The notes under the pieces were generated by a model. The model worked only from the letters and a program-made list of their open reading frames with translations. It had not been told where the DNA came from and searched no databases. From contig JAMYHX010000674.1 of assembly GCA_025529335.1 (NCBI GenBank), forward strand, positions 1 through 17,911: 17,911 nucleotides of DNA. Reading direction: 5' to 3'. Made by a program: the position numbers and the translations under genes. The stretch is from Rhizopus sp. PT2906. Taxonomy: Eukaryota; Mucoromycota; Mucoromycetes; Mucorales; Rhizopodaceae. Numbering within the stretch: the first letter of the stretch is position 1; every line of letters starts with the position of its first letter. Of the stretch, positions 1 to 7,897 are shown piece by piece.

Positions 1-74
1 AGGATAACCATAAGAATAAAAACATATATTGAATGTGAATGACTAAACAAAAAAAAAGGGATAGAAAAAGACGA

Positions 75-650
75 TTAGTTGTCTAGACAAGGAGGGGAGG
101 ACAGAAGAAAGGCAGGTAAAGAGCCATCATAAACTTTGCTGTTGCTTCGACTAGGTGGAAACCAGCTGCCTCTGACCCAGCTTATATACTTGGCAGATTT
201 AATTACAGCATCGTCGTCTTCAACATCAGAGTTGCTATCTGGTGAGTGCCTTGTATTTCTATTTTTAGCCATGTTTTTTTTCAAAACCTTTTCTTGCTTC
301 TTCCATTTTTCTGTAGGTTCTGGCCAATGCCAAACAGCTCCTCTTTATCTCAAAAAGACGTTTTATCAACGTCCTAAGACGATATAAATGGTCTTTGGAA
401 GTTGGAAGACGTAAGGAACCTAGCACAGAAAAGGTATGTAGGCCCTCTTCGACCAAACGCATCTCTGTTATATCTCCTTCGATACCACACAGTTGTATGC
501 CGCGAACTTTGAGTACCTTTTTTTCTTTGTTTTTGACGTGTGGGGAAGAGTAAAATTGATCAGAAATTATTTTACTCTACATAATTTGGCATGATCGAAA
601 TATTTTGTGTTACTAGTTTGATCTTTGGCGATTTCTGTTGTGCTTTTGGT
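75..650 (-). pseudogene. 3' fragment of an unclassified multigene-family protein
   Basis: Function not recognised. The clearest coding stretch is minus 512-265. It is open and includes the segments KVRGIQLCGIEGD, EMRLVEEGLHTF, LRLPTSKDHLYRLRTLIKRL and LALARTYRKMEE, a beta-rich part followed by helices. A plausible upstream exon (minus about 653-576) contains KSPKIKLV and ends ...SIMPNY. A 63-nt intron with a GTAGAG donor and AAAAAG acceptor (575-513) would join it in frame to VLKVRG. Downstream, reading moves to another frame (roughly 340-75) with an acidic stretch, DSNSDVEDDD, and a stop at 77-75, so either a frameshift or an unseen intron lies near 345. The order of hydrophobic and glycine positions resembles the second half of the pseudogene at 4909-5976, so I infer the same family. 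No start codon or 5' exons are visible. Immediately upstream lies the retroelement, which may have broken the gene. The call as a gene remnant is moderate; the exon joins are tentative. Confidence 0.45.
635..650. repeat. Candidate target-site duplication, left copy
   Basis: The sequence ctgttgtgcttttggt matches ctgttatgtttttggt at 2751-2766 in 14 of 16 positions, and both differences are transitions. The right copy begins directly after the 10-nt A tail, as expected for target-primed reverse transcription. T-richness makes a chance match possible. Confidence 0.5.
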
Positions 651-660
651 ATTTGTATAT

Positions 661-699
661 AAGAACAGTAGGAGTCAATAGCTAACAATTACTGTTCTT
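661..699 (+). repeat. 10-bp perfect inverted repeat in the retroelement leader
   Basis: AAGAACAGTA at 661-670 and TACTGTTCTT at 690-699 are exact reverse complements around a 19-nt loop, able to form a hairpin in RNA. A second shorter inverted pair, GACGAC (760-765) and GTCGTC (780-785), lies downstream. It overlaps a TGACGTC palindromic core (776-782) like a CRE/ATF site. Function is unknown. Confidence 0.45.
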
Positions 700-834
700 T
701 ATTTAAAGTTGAAAGAAGAACCAATAAATGAGGGTACCACCCGAATATATATGAGAGGTGACGACTGTAAATGTCTGACGTCGTCTATTAGCTGAGAATG
801 AATAAATAGAGAATTAATCTATGTAAACACGACC

Positions 835-2271
835 ATGGTTCTTTCCGCTAATGAAAATTTACCGCCAAATAAGGCAACTACGGGGCAACCACCTCCAACA
901 TTCTTACAATCAAACAAGTCATGGGCTTGTATACTTAGAGGCAATGTCAAAACCTTTAGTAATGGTTTAGGGTCACCTTCTTCCCCTTCCACTTCTACTC
1001 AACTCTCTGACTCTTAGTCACAATAAGACACAGCCTGGTCAGTTCGCATCTTATAGTGAACGACCTTTCTTGAAAGGTACAATTCCTGGCTCCATCCTCA
1101 TTGACATCACTTCTGTCACAAACAAGCTTCTCTTTGTCCACGAACTATCTGCTAGTTGTGGTGGAGATGAGAATTTGTGGAGTGCTGAAAATATTATTCG
1201 ACGTGATTCCAACAAAAGCTTCGTCGAGATTACTGCCTCTCTTACATTTCGAGAAGAACTCACCACTGTCGGTGTTTCCTTGCCTTCCTTCGAGAAACGA
1301 TTTTTTGGATATCCCTCCTTGTCACCAGATTCCAACCTCGTCAGTATGGTCGATCCAAAGGAGGTCTACAGGATCTACGCCATGATATGTTTGCCAATTT
1401 GAGTCGTTTTGGCACTATCGTTGACTGTGGTACTGTTCGCGGCTTAGCCGGTGTTTATTCAGGTCGAGGATATGCAGTCCTTGCCACTACTGGTGACTCG
1501 GCTCTTACTCATGCACTTGATTGGAAGTACCGTTGTTTATTTGCCGACGATTCTGAGGATCCCGTGGAAACGTCTGTCGAAGTTTATGCAACATGGGACT
1601 CTATGGCACCCTATTGTCGCTATTGTCATGCATCCGATCACGCTTTCGCCGATTGTCCCAAAAAGAAATCGAAAATCAGTTGCTATAACTGTAATGAAGT
1701 AGGCCATATGGCTAAATCTTGCCCTCGCCGTCACTCCAACTCATATACAGGAAGAACTGTTCATAAGGCCCGGAAGACGCCTTCTACCATGTCGCCCAAC
1801 GCACGATCAACTCCTACTGAGCACTTAGCAGAGACCTCTCCGTTACTCACTGAGCAACCGGTGGACCCAGAAGATCCTGTCTCCGCAGTCCCCACTGCTC
1901 CTGCTGAAGACCGTTCCGCGAGTCTAATCCCCGGAAAGAATACTTCTAAGTATGCTAAGTTCACAACGATCATGACACGCTCTAAGACTGATAGTCGCCC
2001 AACATCCACTGCTACCATATCCGACGAGCCTTCTGTTCCTACTACGACTGGCTGTAACAGCTGCCATTGTATAGGCCACAAGACCCACCGGTCAACGAGG
2101 TGTGTGAATCATTAGGAATATCTTGAAAAGATACATTCAACCCAATCAAATAATACTGTAACAAATACCTCGGACGATGTGGACGATTCTGTAGAGGAGT
2201 CTTATACGACAATGGATCCCATGGAAGAAGATGAATTAAATGGATCCCAACCTCCACTAAACAATTTCTAA
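835..2271 (+). pseudogene. LINE ORF1 / gag-like protein with two CCHC zinc knuckles, disrupted
   Basis: This is the nucleic-acid-binding first ORF of a non-LTR retroelement, which would coat element RNA in a cytoplasmic ribonucleoprotein. The start ATG at 835 opens a 60-codon piece containing SWACILRG, closed by TAG at 1015-1017. The next piece reads in frame 2 (971 to about 1390; TIPGSILIDI, FVEITASLTFREEL). The third reads in frame 1 from about 1340 (DLRHDMFANLSRFGTIVDCG) to TAG at 2113-2115. Beyond that TAG the same frame stays open for 51 more codons to TAA at 2269-2271, so the TAG is probably a nonsense mutation. Two C-x2-C-x4-H-x4-C knuckles begin at about 1618 (CRYCHASDHAFADC) and 1681 (CYNCNEVGHMAKSC). 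A Pro/Ser/Thr-rich tail follows. There are two frameshifts (971-1015 and about 1340-1385) and one nonsense codon. This copy cannot make the full protein. Confidence 0.75.
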
Positions 2272-2740
2272 ATCTTATCATGAGTCCAGAAAATCGTTCT
2301 GCTTTTACTATTCACGACCGTACTACACCTGTAGTACAAAACTCTACTCCGGCTACCTCTATGCTGGATCCTGAGGTGATTTTCAGTTTAGCGTTATTGG
2401 GAATATGGCGCTCACACTGGCTGTTTGTTTTCAATGGCATTCCTTTTGTAGCTTCTCCAGTCACACAAAATATTTGCAGGTCGATCTCTGTCGCTGTCCA
2501 AGAAAACTGCGTCAAACAAGGACAAGCACATAGAGCTCTTCCGTTCTTTTCAATTGATTAATACTCGCATATTACCTTACATATATGTTTTCTTTTTCTC
2601 TCTCTCTCTCTCTTTTCTTTCGTCCTTTACTTTATCTAATATTATAATCTTTCCAAAAATATCAAAAAATTTAAAAACCCAAAAACACTTTGTGACTGAT
2701 CATATCATCACTTTAATAAACCTGAGCTACGACTCCATAT
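2272..2740 (+). other. 3' part of the retroelement, degenerate
   Basis: An open frame of 93 codons (2280-2561) exists, but it has no recognisable domain. Frame 1 carries a Lys/Ser-rich stretch (SLSKKTASNKDKH, about 2497-2535) that looks more like a natural gag tail, and it is preceded by a TAG at 2449. A (TC)n microsatellite lies at 2597-2613. I read the stretch as decayed ORF1 tail plus 3' untranslated region rather than as a gene. Confidence 0.4.
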
Positions 2741-2750
2741 AAAAAAAAAA

Positions 2751-2766
2751 CTGTTATGTTTTTGGT
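2751..2766. repeat. Candidate target-site duplication, right copy
   Basis: ctgttatgtttttggt follows the A tail with no gap and pairs with 635-650 (14 of 16 identical). Just downstream (2785-2821) the unit GAATTCATTG occurs twice in tandem after a degenerate third copy; this is a separate small repeat. Confidence 0.5.
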
Positions 2767-2974
2767 TCTCTGAGGAGGATCATTCATTGACAACTCATTG
2801 GAATTCATTGGAATTCATTGTAACGACAATAAATCCTTTATATATTTTATAAAGTAAAGCTCCCTTTTCCCTTTTCTTTTTTTTTTAAACATCTATATTA
2901 CCTGTCGAAGTATTTTCAAACCCCTATTCACCTTATTCGTCTTTTATTGCTCAATTACTTATTTGATCTATTGA

Positions 2975-2994
2975 AGATCTGGTGGTCACTACAA
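2975..2994 (+). repeat. Direct repeat copy 1 (AGATCTGGTG motif)
   Basis: AGATCTGGTGGTCACTACAA matches 3580-3599 at 18 of 20 positions, 605 bp apart. The flanks are only weakly similar. It may be an end of a short interspersed element or a decayed terminal repeat. Confidence 0.5.
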
Positions 2995-3579
2995 AGCGAA
3001 CCCTTAACGCCAAATTTATACATATCGACTCTACACAAATTCCACATAAAAACCAAGAAAAATCAAAATCAACAATAACATTGTAACAATATACAACAAA
3101 CATCACCTCCGCAGCAATTGTAAAATAGTATAAATAGATATTATAATTATTAAATAAAATGGCATCAATCTTTTAATAAGTTATCTGTACCTTTGTTAAT
3201 TACTATAAAAAGACTATTCGTGATCAAACACGACACCAGTAGAATCCTCTCTTTTGATATGTGCATTGGTGGCAAGTATTGTAGTTTTGAACATTTATTA
3301 TTGATACCCTTTTTGGTATCCTGTACTCTGCATGTCTTATGCAAGTTTTTATGATTTATCATTTATCATTTATTTTATATTGCATATTTACTTATCCAAA
3401 TAGTATAAATATCCCAAGATCATTTTTGAAATAAACAACATCTTAAGACACAATCTTCTGATCACAATAACTTTTCTTATATCTTAAGCAACATCTTGCT
3501 TATATAGCTTCTTTATTTTATCTTTTTACTCTATCTGTAAATATTTAGCATTACATTCCTCTATATTGACCTTATATAA

Positions 3580-3599
3580 AGATCTGGTGATCACAACAA
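3580..3599 (+). repeat. Direct repeat copy 2 (AGATCTGGTG motif)
   Basis: AGATCTGGTGATCACAACAA is the partner of 2975-2994. A weaker relative (CTTCTGATCACAATAAC) is seen near 3456-3472. Identity of the parent repeat is unknown. Confidence 0.5.
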
Positions 3600-3679
3600 T
3601 AACAAATCCTACTTATAAAACTTACTTTTAACCTTACTACTAACATTTTTCTCCTTACTAATACCCAGTTACACTAGTA

Positions 3680-3820
3680 ATGGCACGTCGTATAATGGTT
3701 TGTACCGCGAATATGGAGCTGCAATTTATTGAAGCTTGCTTCAAGCATAAGAAAAGCGTAATATATATTGCAATTCCTTGTTTTAGCTTAATAACCTTGG
3801 TGTGTTTAAAATTTTTATGA
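3680..3820 (+). CDS. Small hypothetical ORF, 46 codons
   Basis: The ORF begins MARRIMVCTANMELQFIEAC and ends in a hydrophobic tail (IAIPCFSLITLVCLKFL) before TGA. The N-terminal half looks more protein-like than its surroundings, and the C-terminal half could be a membrane anchor. It could also be intronic readthrough from a lost first exon, because no further exon follows convincingly. I do not recognise it, and a chance ORF is as likely as a gene. Confidence 0.15.
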   Translation: MARRIMVCTANMELQFIEACFKHKKSVIYIAIPCFSLITLVCLKFL

Positions 3821-4530
3821 TGGGTTTAAAGTAAAGTAATAAATGAATATAATATATCTTGTCAATAATATTAAGCTATCTATATTGATAATGGTAGAGA
3901 GAAATTAAAAAGCACAATTTGATTCACTATGTGAGAGACAATGTTTGAGGGACAGTGTTTGTTGAGGATGCTGCTATGGGTACCCTTCTGAATCTTTCTT
4001 TATTAAAATATTTTTAATATATTGCATATCAAAGTATTTAAGCATGAACTTACAAGTTCAACACACAAAAAACAATGATAATAATAAATTGCCAAATAAA
4101 ACAAAGTAATAAGAATAAACAAAACAAATGATCTAAACTATGTACGTTAACAACTAGATTCTTCAATACAATCCCGAGACTATACCAGCATAATAAGCAA
4201 GCACATTGACCAGTTGCTTGAGTCTGTCCACCACGCCCCAATCACATCCAGCTCATCTTCTGTGCATAATATTGCCATAAGCTGGAATTATTTATAGTAA
4301 TATGTGACACTATGCTTACTCACTTTGATATAACATTTCTTGGTGCAAGGCGTAAGTATCATAATTTATGTTATTATTTTGAACAATTTCCTTATAAATG
4401 CAATAAGCCAGCAGAGATATCAATATCAGCGATACCTCTGATAAAGGAAAAGAGAAGCAAAAGGTACGATTAAATGCTTATTGAAGATATGAGTTAACAA
4501 TAACAAATCCACCATTTTCATCAGATCAAC

Positions 4531-4638
4531 CATGATGGCAGCAACGAGGAAAATGTGGAAAATGTTGCCTCTCACCAAAAATAGATGGACTTTTTAGCGG
4601 ACGCTGAGAATAACAGCATTTTTCATAAATATAGATAA
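4531..4638 (+). pseudogene. Possible 5' exon remnant of the unclassified-family pseudogene
   Basis: The frame starting at 4531 reads an acidic stretch (HDGSNEENVENVASHQK), a TAG at 4582-4584, then MDFLADAENNSIFHKYR and TAA at 4636-4638. The composition on both sides of the TAG looks coding, and an acceptor-like CATCAG precedes it at about 4519-4524. I infer a decayed exon that could belong with 4909-5976. No conserved domain supports this. Confidence 0.2.
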
Positions 4639-4908
4639 GTAACAAATATCAATATCTGTCAGTATTAAATAATCTACATGGCTGTAATCCGGAAAGAAGC
4701 GGAGTGACTCGTATCTGTGCCAAGCTCTCATCTCATCCACATACCAACAAGGACGTGTGCAGGTATTTGAAAATGCAATAGGCGCCTCGCAATGCAAGGT
4801 GGTATTGAATTACTAGGTTAATTTAGTGACATTATTAAAGTAGTAAGTATATATTTGTTTGTTGAGCCAAATGGCATTCATTCAATATGCCGTAATCTTT
4901 ATTTCTAG

Positions 4909-5976
4909 ACAAACCTTGATGATTTTGATGAAAAAATCGAGAAGAAACCAATGAAAGGAGGCAGTGAAGCAACTTGTCACTTTATAAGAGACGCCTTCAA
5001 GATCATGTAAGTAAAAAAAAAAAAATAGGACCATTCAAATGCTTATATTTTTTCTTTATCTGAATTAGGGCCAATGTTTATGTCAAACGGTCATTATTGG
5101 CACATTTCGAAGTGGTGTTTAACACTAACTTAGTCTTTCCGATCATGCAAGCAATGATGGCCATGATAAAAAAAAATTGCTACAAATTATATTTTATCCT
5201 CAGTGAAGAAGAGCTTGTGGCAATGTCAGTCCAATTGAAAAAAAAAAAAAAAAATGCATGCCATGGTCAACGAAAGGCAAATTTATCGTGCAGATGGTGT
5301 TGTCCGCTTAGGTGTCACCGAAGACTTGGAAGTGGGTATCCTGAAGACAGCTGAGCCATTCAAAAGTGACAAGTCAAAAGTTGCTTCTGACAACTCAAGG
5401 GATACTTGTCTTGTTGGCAATGCTCAAGACCATCGCAGACATGTACAAGTACGCATCCATTGACGAGTTTAAAAAGCTCAAGCTGTAATTGGTACAAATA
5501 AACGGTAAAGACATATACTTTTTATTAATCTTCACTAACGATACTGTTTTTATAACATATAGGCAGAGCCATTCGCTTTTGGTCCATGAAGTACACCAGG
5601 AATAGACTATATGACTTTGCCCGAAAGGAAAAAGTGGAACTGAGTGAAGAGTTTGCTGACAAGGAGGAAACCTTAGTAAACTTGGCCACGTTTTTCTTGG
5701 GCTTCAAGGTATAGCCGTCATTCTCATAACTTGAAAGATAATATTTAATAATATATATTTTTCATATAGGATCGCCTTCAAGAAACAATGAGGATGATCA
5801 CCTCTTTAAAAAATCAATACCAAGAAAAGAGGAAGAATCGTGACGGCAATGACAGCAATGAAGTGGCCATGTCGAACATTGTATGTCTAAAAATATTCAA
5901 AATCAGCTTTAAGACGCATGGTCGACGTTTTTGTAAAGAATACCTTCAAAACCCCCTCCCAGAGAGCGATTATTAA
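4909..5976 (+). pseudogene. Unclassified multigene-family protein, disrupted copy
   Basis: Function is not known. Four exon-like blocks are seen: 4909-5006, 5069-5504, 5563-5708 and 5770-5976. Introns of 62, 58 and 61 nt separate them, with GTAAGT, GTAAAG and GTATAG donors. In order, the protein has DDFDEKIEKK, GGSEATCHFIRDAFK, a segment YRADGVVRLG...LEVGILKTAE, LAMLKTIADMYKYASIDEFKK, NGRAIRFWSMKY, and a helical, Lys-rich tail. The DG(x)nExG pattern resembles the D...E arrangement of PD-(D/E)XK nuclease folds, but that is speculation. Breaks: a frame change at the A17 run (5238-5254), another near 5405, and an in-frame TAA at 5486-5488 within otherwise continuous similarity. The last exon may contain a further 33-nt intron from 5881 (GTATGT...AG). 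I recall related uncharacterised proteins being abundant in Mucorales genomes. Confidence 0.5.
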
Positions 5977-6212
5977 ACCTTTTTTTTTCTTCGCTTTCTT
6001 CCTATAAAAATAATTCTGATTAATCTCTGACACACGTACTGCTGTATCGTCTTTGGCTTTTTTAAATGCTGATAAGAACTGACATATTGAACTTCTTTAT
6101 TACGTATCCTGAGAATGCCTGCATATTCAACGCTGCAAAAACGAGAAAAAAAAAAACCGAAAAGAAATGTGAGCGTTTTTATTAGAATCAATTGGTATAT
6201 ACATATGCTACA
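5977..6212. other. Intergenic spacer between convergent units
   Basis: This AT-rich spacer holds the downstream region of the membrane-protein gene on the minus strand. Nothing coding was recognised. Confidence 0.5.
6178..6183 (-). terminator. AATAAA poly(A) signal of the TM7SF3/TMEM198-like gene
   Basis: A perfect AATAAA on the minus strand starts 30 nt after the stop codon of the 6213-7639 gene. Confidence 0.6.
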
Positions 6213-7639
6213 TTAATGGGCTGTATAAATGTTTTGAGTAAAGACAGGCTGAGGGTAATAAGGTGGGGGATAGTAAGGAGGAGGACAACAGACGATGGGC
6301 TCTGAAGGGGGATCTGCTGGCTTTTCTTCCTTTTTTTCTTCTTTTTTCACTTCTTCTTCCACAATAACCACGCCAAACTTTCGAGGACAGCGAATGACAT
6401 GCCAATAGTACTGCCAAATGATAGACACCAAAAAGATAAATAAGACAAGTGCCAACATGACTCGCACAGAGGTACTCATCAGGTAAGTATTATGATGATT
6501 AGGGTTTCCATCGAAAATGAGCAGCCATGGATTGATAAAGCCAGTATGCACAAAAAAATCAAGACCAAAGAAGAACAAGTATGAGCCAATGAATGCAGTA
6601 TACATGAATACCATGTATGTCTCAGCAAAGTAAAGTAGTATGCAGGATAGTACACCGCAACCTATAATAAAGCATACACGAGCAACTTTCTGCAGCATGG
6701 GATCAGTTTCACACTCATAACCAAGTATCTTTTTTAACTTACAATAACGATAACGAGATCTTCTTTCCATGACATTATATAAACTGCAGCATAAAATCCT
6801 CCTAATCCCGCTAAACAATAGATGCCAACAGGGTAAAAGTAAACAAAGAGAAAGGCGCCAAGGACACCAAGCCCTGCGCTAACGCAGATATATATCAAGT
6901 CAGCAAGAGGATAACCGCCAGTAGGTTCGTTGTTAACAAGGCCAATCCACGTCATGGTAGCTAAATGGCAACATATTAAAATACCACGTCATCTATAGTA
7001 GATATAATATATATTGCATACCAAAAAAAATAAATCCTACAAGAGCCATAGTTGGACGGAAGAAGCGAAAGCCGAGTATAAAAAAGTAAAAGCCTACGAC
7101 TATACATAGCGTGCCTACAAATCCCTGAGCAGGACTAATCCCATCACCATAGGTATCTATTGGAAGGCAGAATGAGACAATGATTGCTATTGTATATGTT
7201 TTTCATACTTACGCCATAGATAGTCTGACCAACATTGCCCCTGACATGAGATTGAGCCACTATTAGAAGGTGCTGAAGTTGGACTCACGCTTACAGTCGT
7301 GGTAACAGTAACGGGGCCACCAGGACCGCAATTGACGGTTTGAGTAATAGTTTTCCACAACTTGTTTATGTCAATGTTGTCACTTGTATTTGAGGCAATG
7401 ATCGCGCTATAGCCACCATTTCTATATTGTCTACATATGCTTGCCCAGTTTTGATATAATTCAAGATTCGTTTCAATATCATCTCTTTTAGATAAATGAG
7501 TTGGCTTTTCAGATAATAATGTAGTCGAATGAGCCACGTATGTTGTCTTTGTTGGTAAGATCATGCATGATATTTCATGCAAAATGATCATAATAAACAG
7601 CGAAACAAAGACCGCATTTCTCAATATCCGTAAAGACAT
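6213..7639 (-). CDS. TM7SF3/TMEM198-type seven-transmembrane protein with PPxY tail
   Basis: Four exons (7639-7213, 7156-7022, 6960-6743, 6689-6213) joined by 56-, 61- and 53-nt GT-AG introns give 418 aa. The first in-frame ATG is 7639. Residues 1-25 form a signal peptide (hydrophobic VFVSLFIMIILHEISC). A Ser/Thr-rich lumenal domain follows, with an SKR-DD Kex2-like site and four cysteines in its second half (to about 142). Seven hydrophobic helices follow (about 150-350), beginning QGFVGTLCIVVGFYFFILGF. This matches the layout of the DUF4203 / TM7S3_TM198 domain, found in a secretory-pathway and plasma-membrane family of uncertain function. The cytoplasmic tail is Glu/Lys-rich (EEEVKKEEKKEEK) and ends CCPPPYYPPPYYPQP, giving two PPPY motifs that WW domains of Nedd4/Rsp5 ligases can bind. 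The adjacent CC could be palmitoylated. The gene follows the Scy1-like gene in the same orientation, 258 bp apart. Exon joins keep the frame throughout. The family call is good; cellular role is unknown. Confidence 0.85.
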
Positions 7640-7897
7640 GATGAAATTAAACAATGAAATCTTGAGAAAAAAAAAAAAGGGGAGGAATATCAGGAAACCT
7701 CAATGCTTTAGAAAATCTTTTAAAAAATACCCAAAAAAGCAATAAAAACAAAGGAACCCAAAAAAGAAGACAAGAGGTTATTTTGGGTTTTCCTTTTCAG
7801 GATATTAAGATACATCCCAAATATAGTAATCAAGGAAGATCTGTGCCTTGATCTGCAGAAAGTATGCTATGAGAGCAAATTATTTGTTTATTGTTAT
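7640..7897. promoter_or_regulatory. Spacer holding the promoter of the TM7SF3/TMEM198-like gene
   Basis: 258 bp separate the Scy1-like stop codon from this gene's ATG. Read on the minus strand, the region immediately upstream of the ATG is pyrimidine-rich (CCCTTTTTTTTTTT-type tract near 7667-7683). No clear TATA element was identified. Confidence 0.35.
7887..7892 (-). terminator. AATAAA poly(A) signal of the Scy1-like gene
   Basis: A perfect AATAAA on the minus strand begins only 6 nt after the TAA stop at 7900-7898, implying a very short 3' UTR. Confidence 0.5.

Larger units (their letters stand above)
651..2750 (+). mobile_element. ORF1-only LINE (non-LTR) retroelement copy
   Basis: A candidate insertion of about 2.1 kb is bounded by an imperfect 16-bp duplication and ends in ten A residues (2741-2750). 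It contains a leader of about 184 bp (651-834) and a gag/ORF1 with two CCHC zinc knuckles. A pyrimidine- and AT-rich 3' part follows. No endonuclease or reverse-transcriptase motif (such as YxDD) was seen in any frame. Autonomous LINEs of this kind carry a long ORF2 after ORF1, so this copy is either internally deleted or a half-element like mammalian HAL1, mobilised in trans. ORF1 has frameshifts and a nonsense codon, so the copy is not recent. The boundaries are inference; the gag identity is well supported. Confidence 0.6.
2767..4530. other. AT-rich intergenic region without a convincing gene
   Basis: No conserved coding sequence was found in either strand across about 1.76 kb. Short open frames are interrupted and have no recognisable motifs. 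The region holds small repeats: a 20-bp imperfect direct repeat (2975-2994 and 3580-3599), a GATACC/GGTATC hairpin near 3304-3320, and a 14-bp tandem pair (3933-3946 and 3947-3960, 12 of 14 identical). The strand-independent AT richness and repeats suit decayed transposon or heterochromatin-like filler. Confidence 0.5.

Noticed and set aside
2280..2561. 93-codon ORF after the gag region as an independent gene or an ORF2 start
   Set aside because: No endonuclease or reverse-transcriptase motif and no initiator context. Composition in another frame looks more like the gag tail.
651..2750. LTR retrotransposon instead of a LINE
   Set aside because: No terminal repeats, no primer-binding site and no protease or integrase. 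The A tail and ORF1 type fit a non-LTR element, although CCHC knuckles occur in both classes.
3165..3362. Minus-strand ORF of 65 codons in the AT-rich region
   Set aside because: No motif, odd composition, and nothing on either side that would complete a gene.
3681..3760. tRNA-like sequence with a D-arm-like GTATAATGGTTTGTACC
   Set aside because: No B-box (GGTTCGANTCC), no pairing acceptor stem and no anticodon arm could be drawn. It overlaps a short ORF and is probably chance.
4050..4241. Minus-strand ORF with a hydrophobic Phe/Leu/Ile-rich end
   Set aside because: Hydrophobicity follows from AT-rich sequence and there is no conserved feature. A frame beginning MAILCTEDELDVIGAWW near 4275 is broken by stops after about 35 codons.
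7652..7654. Upstream in-frame start for the TM7SF3/TMEM198-like gene
   Set aside because: The codon is TTG, not ATG. The first in-frame ATG is at 7639-7637 and gives a normal signal peptide.
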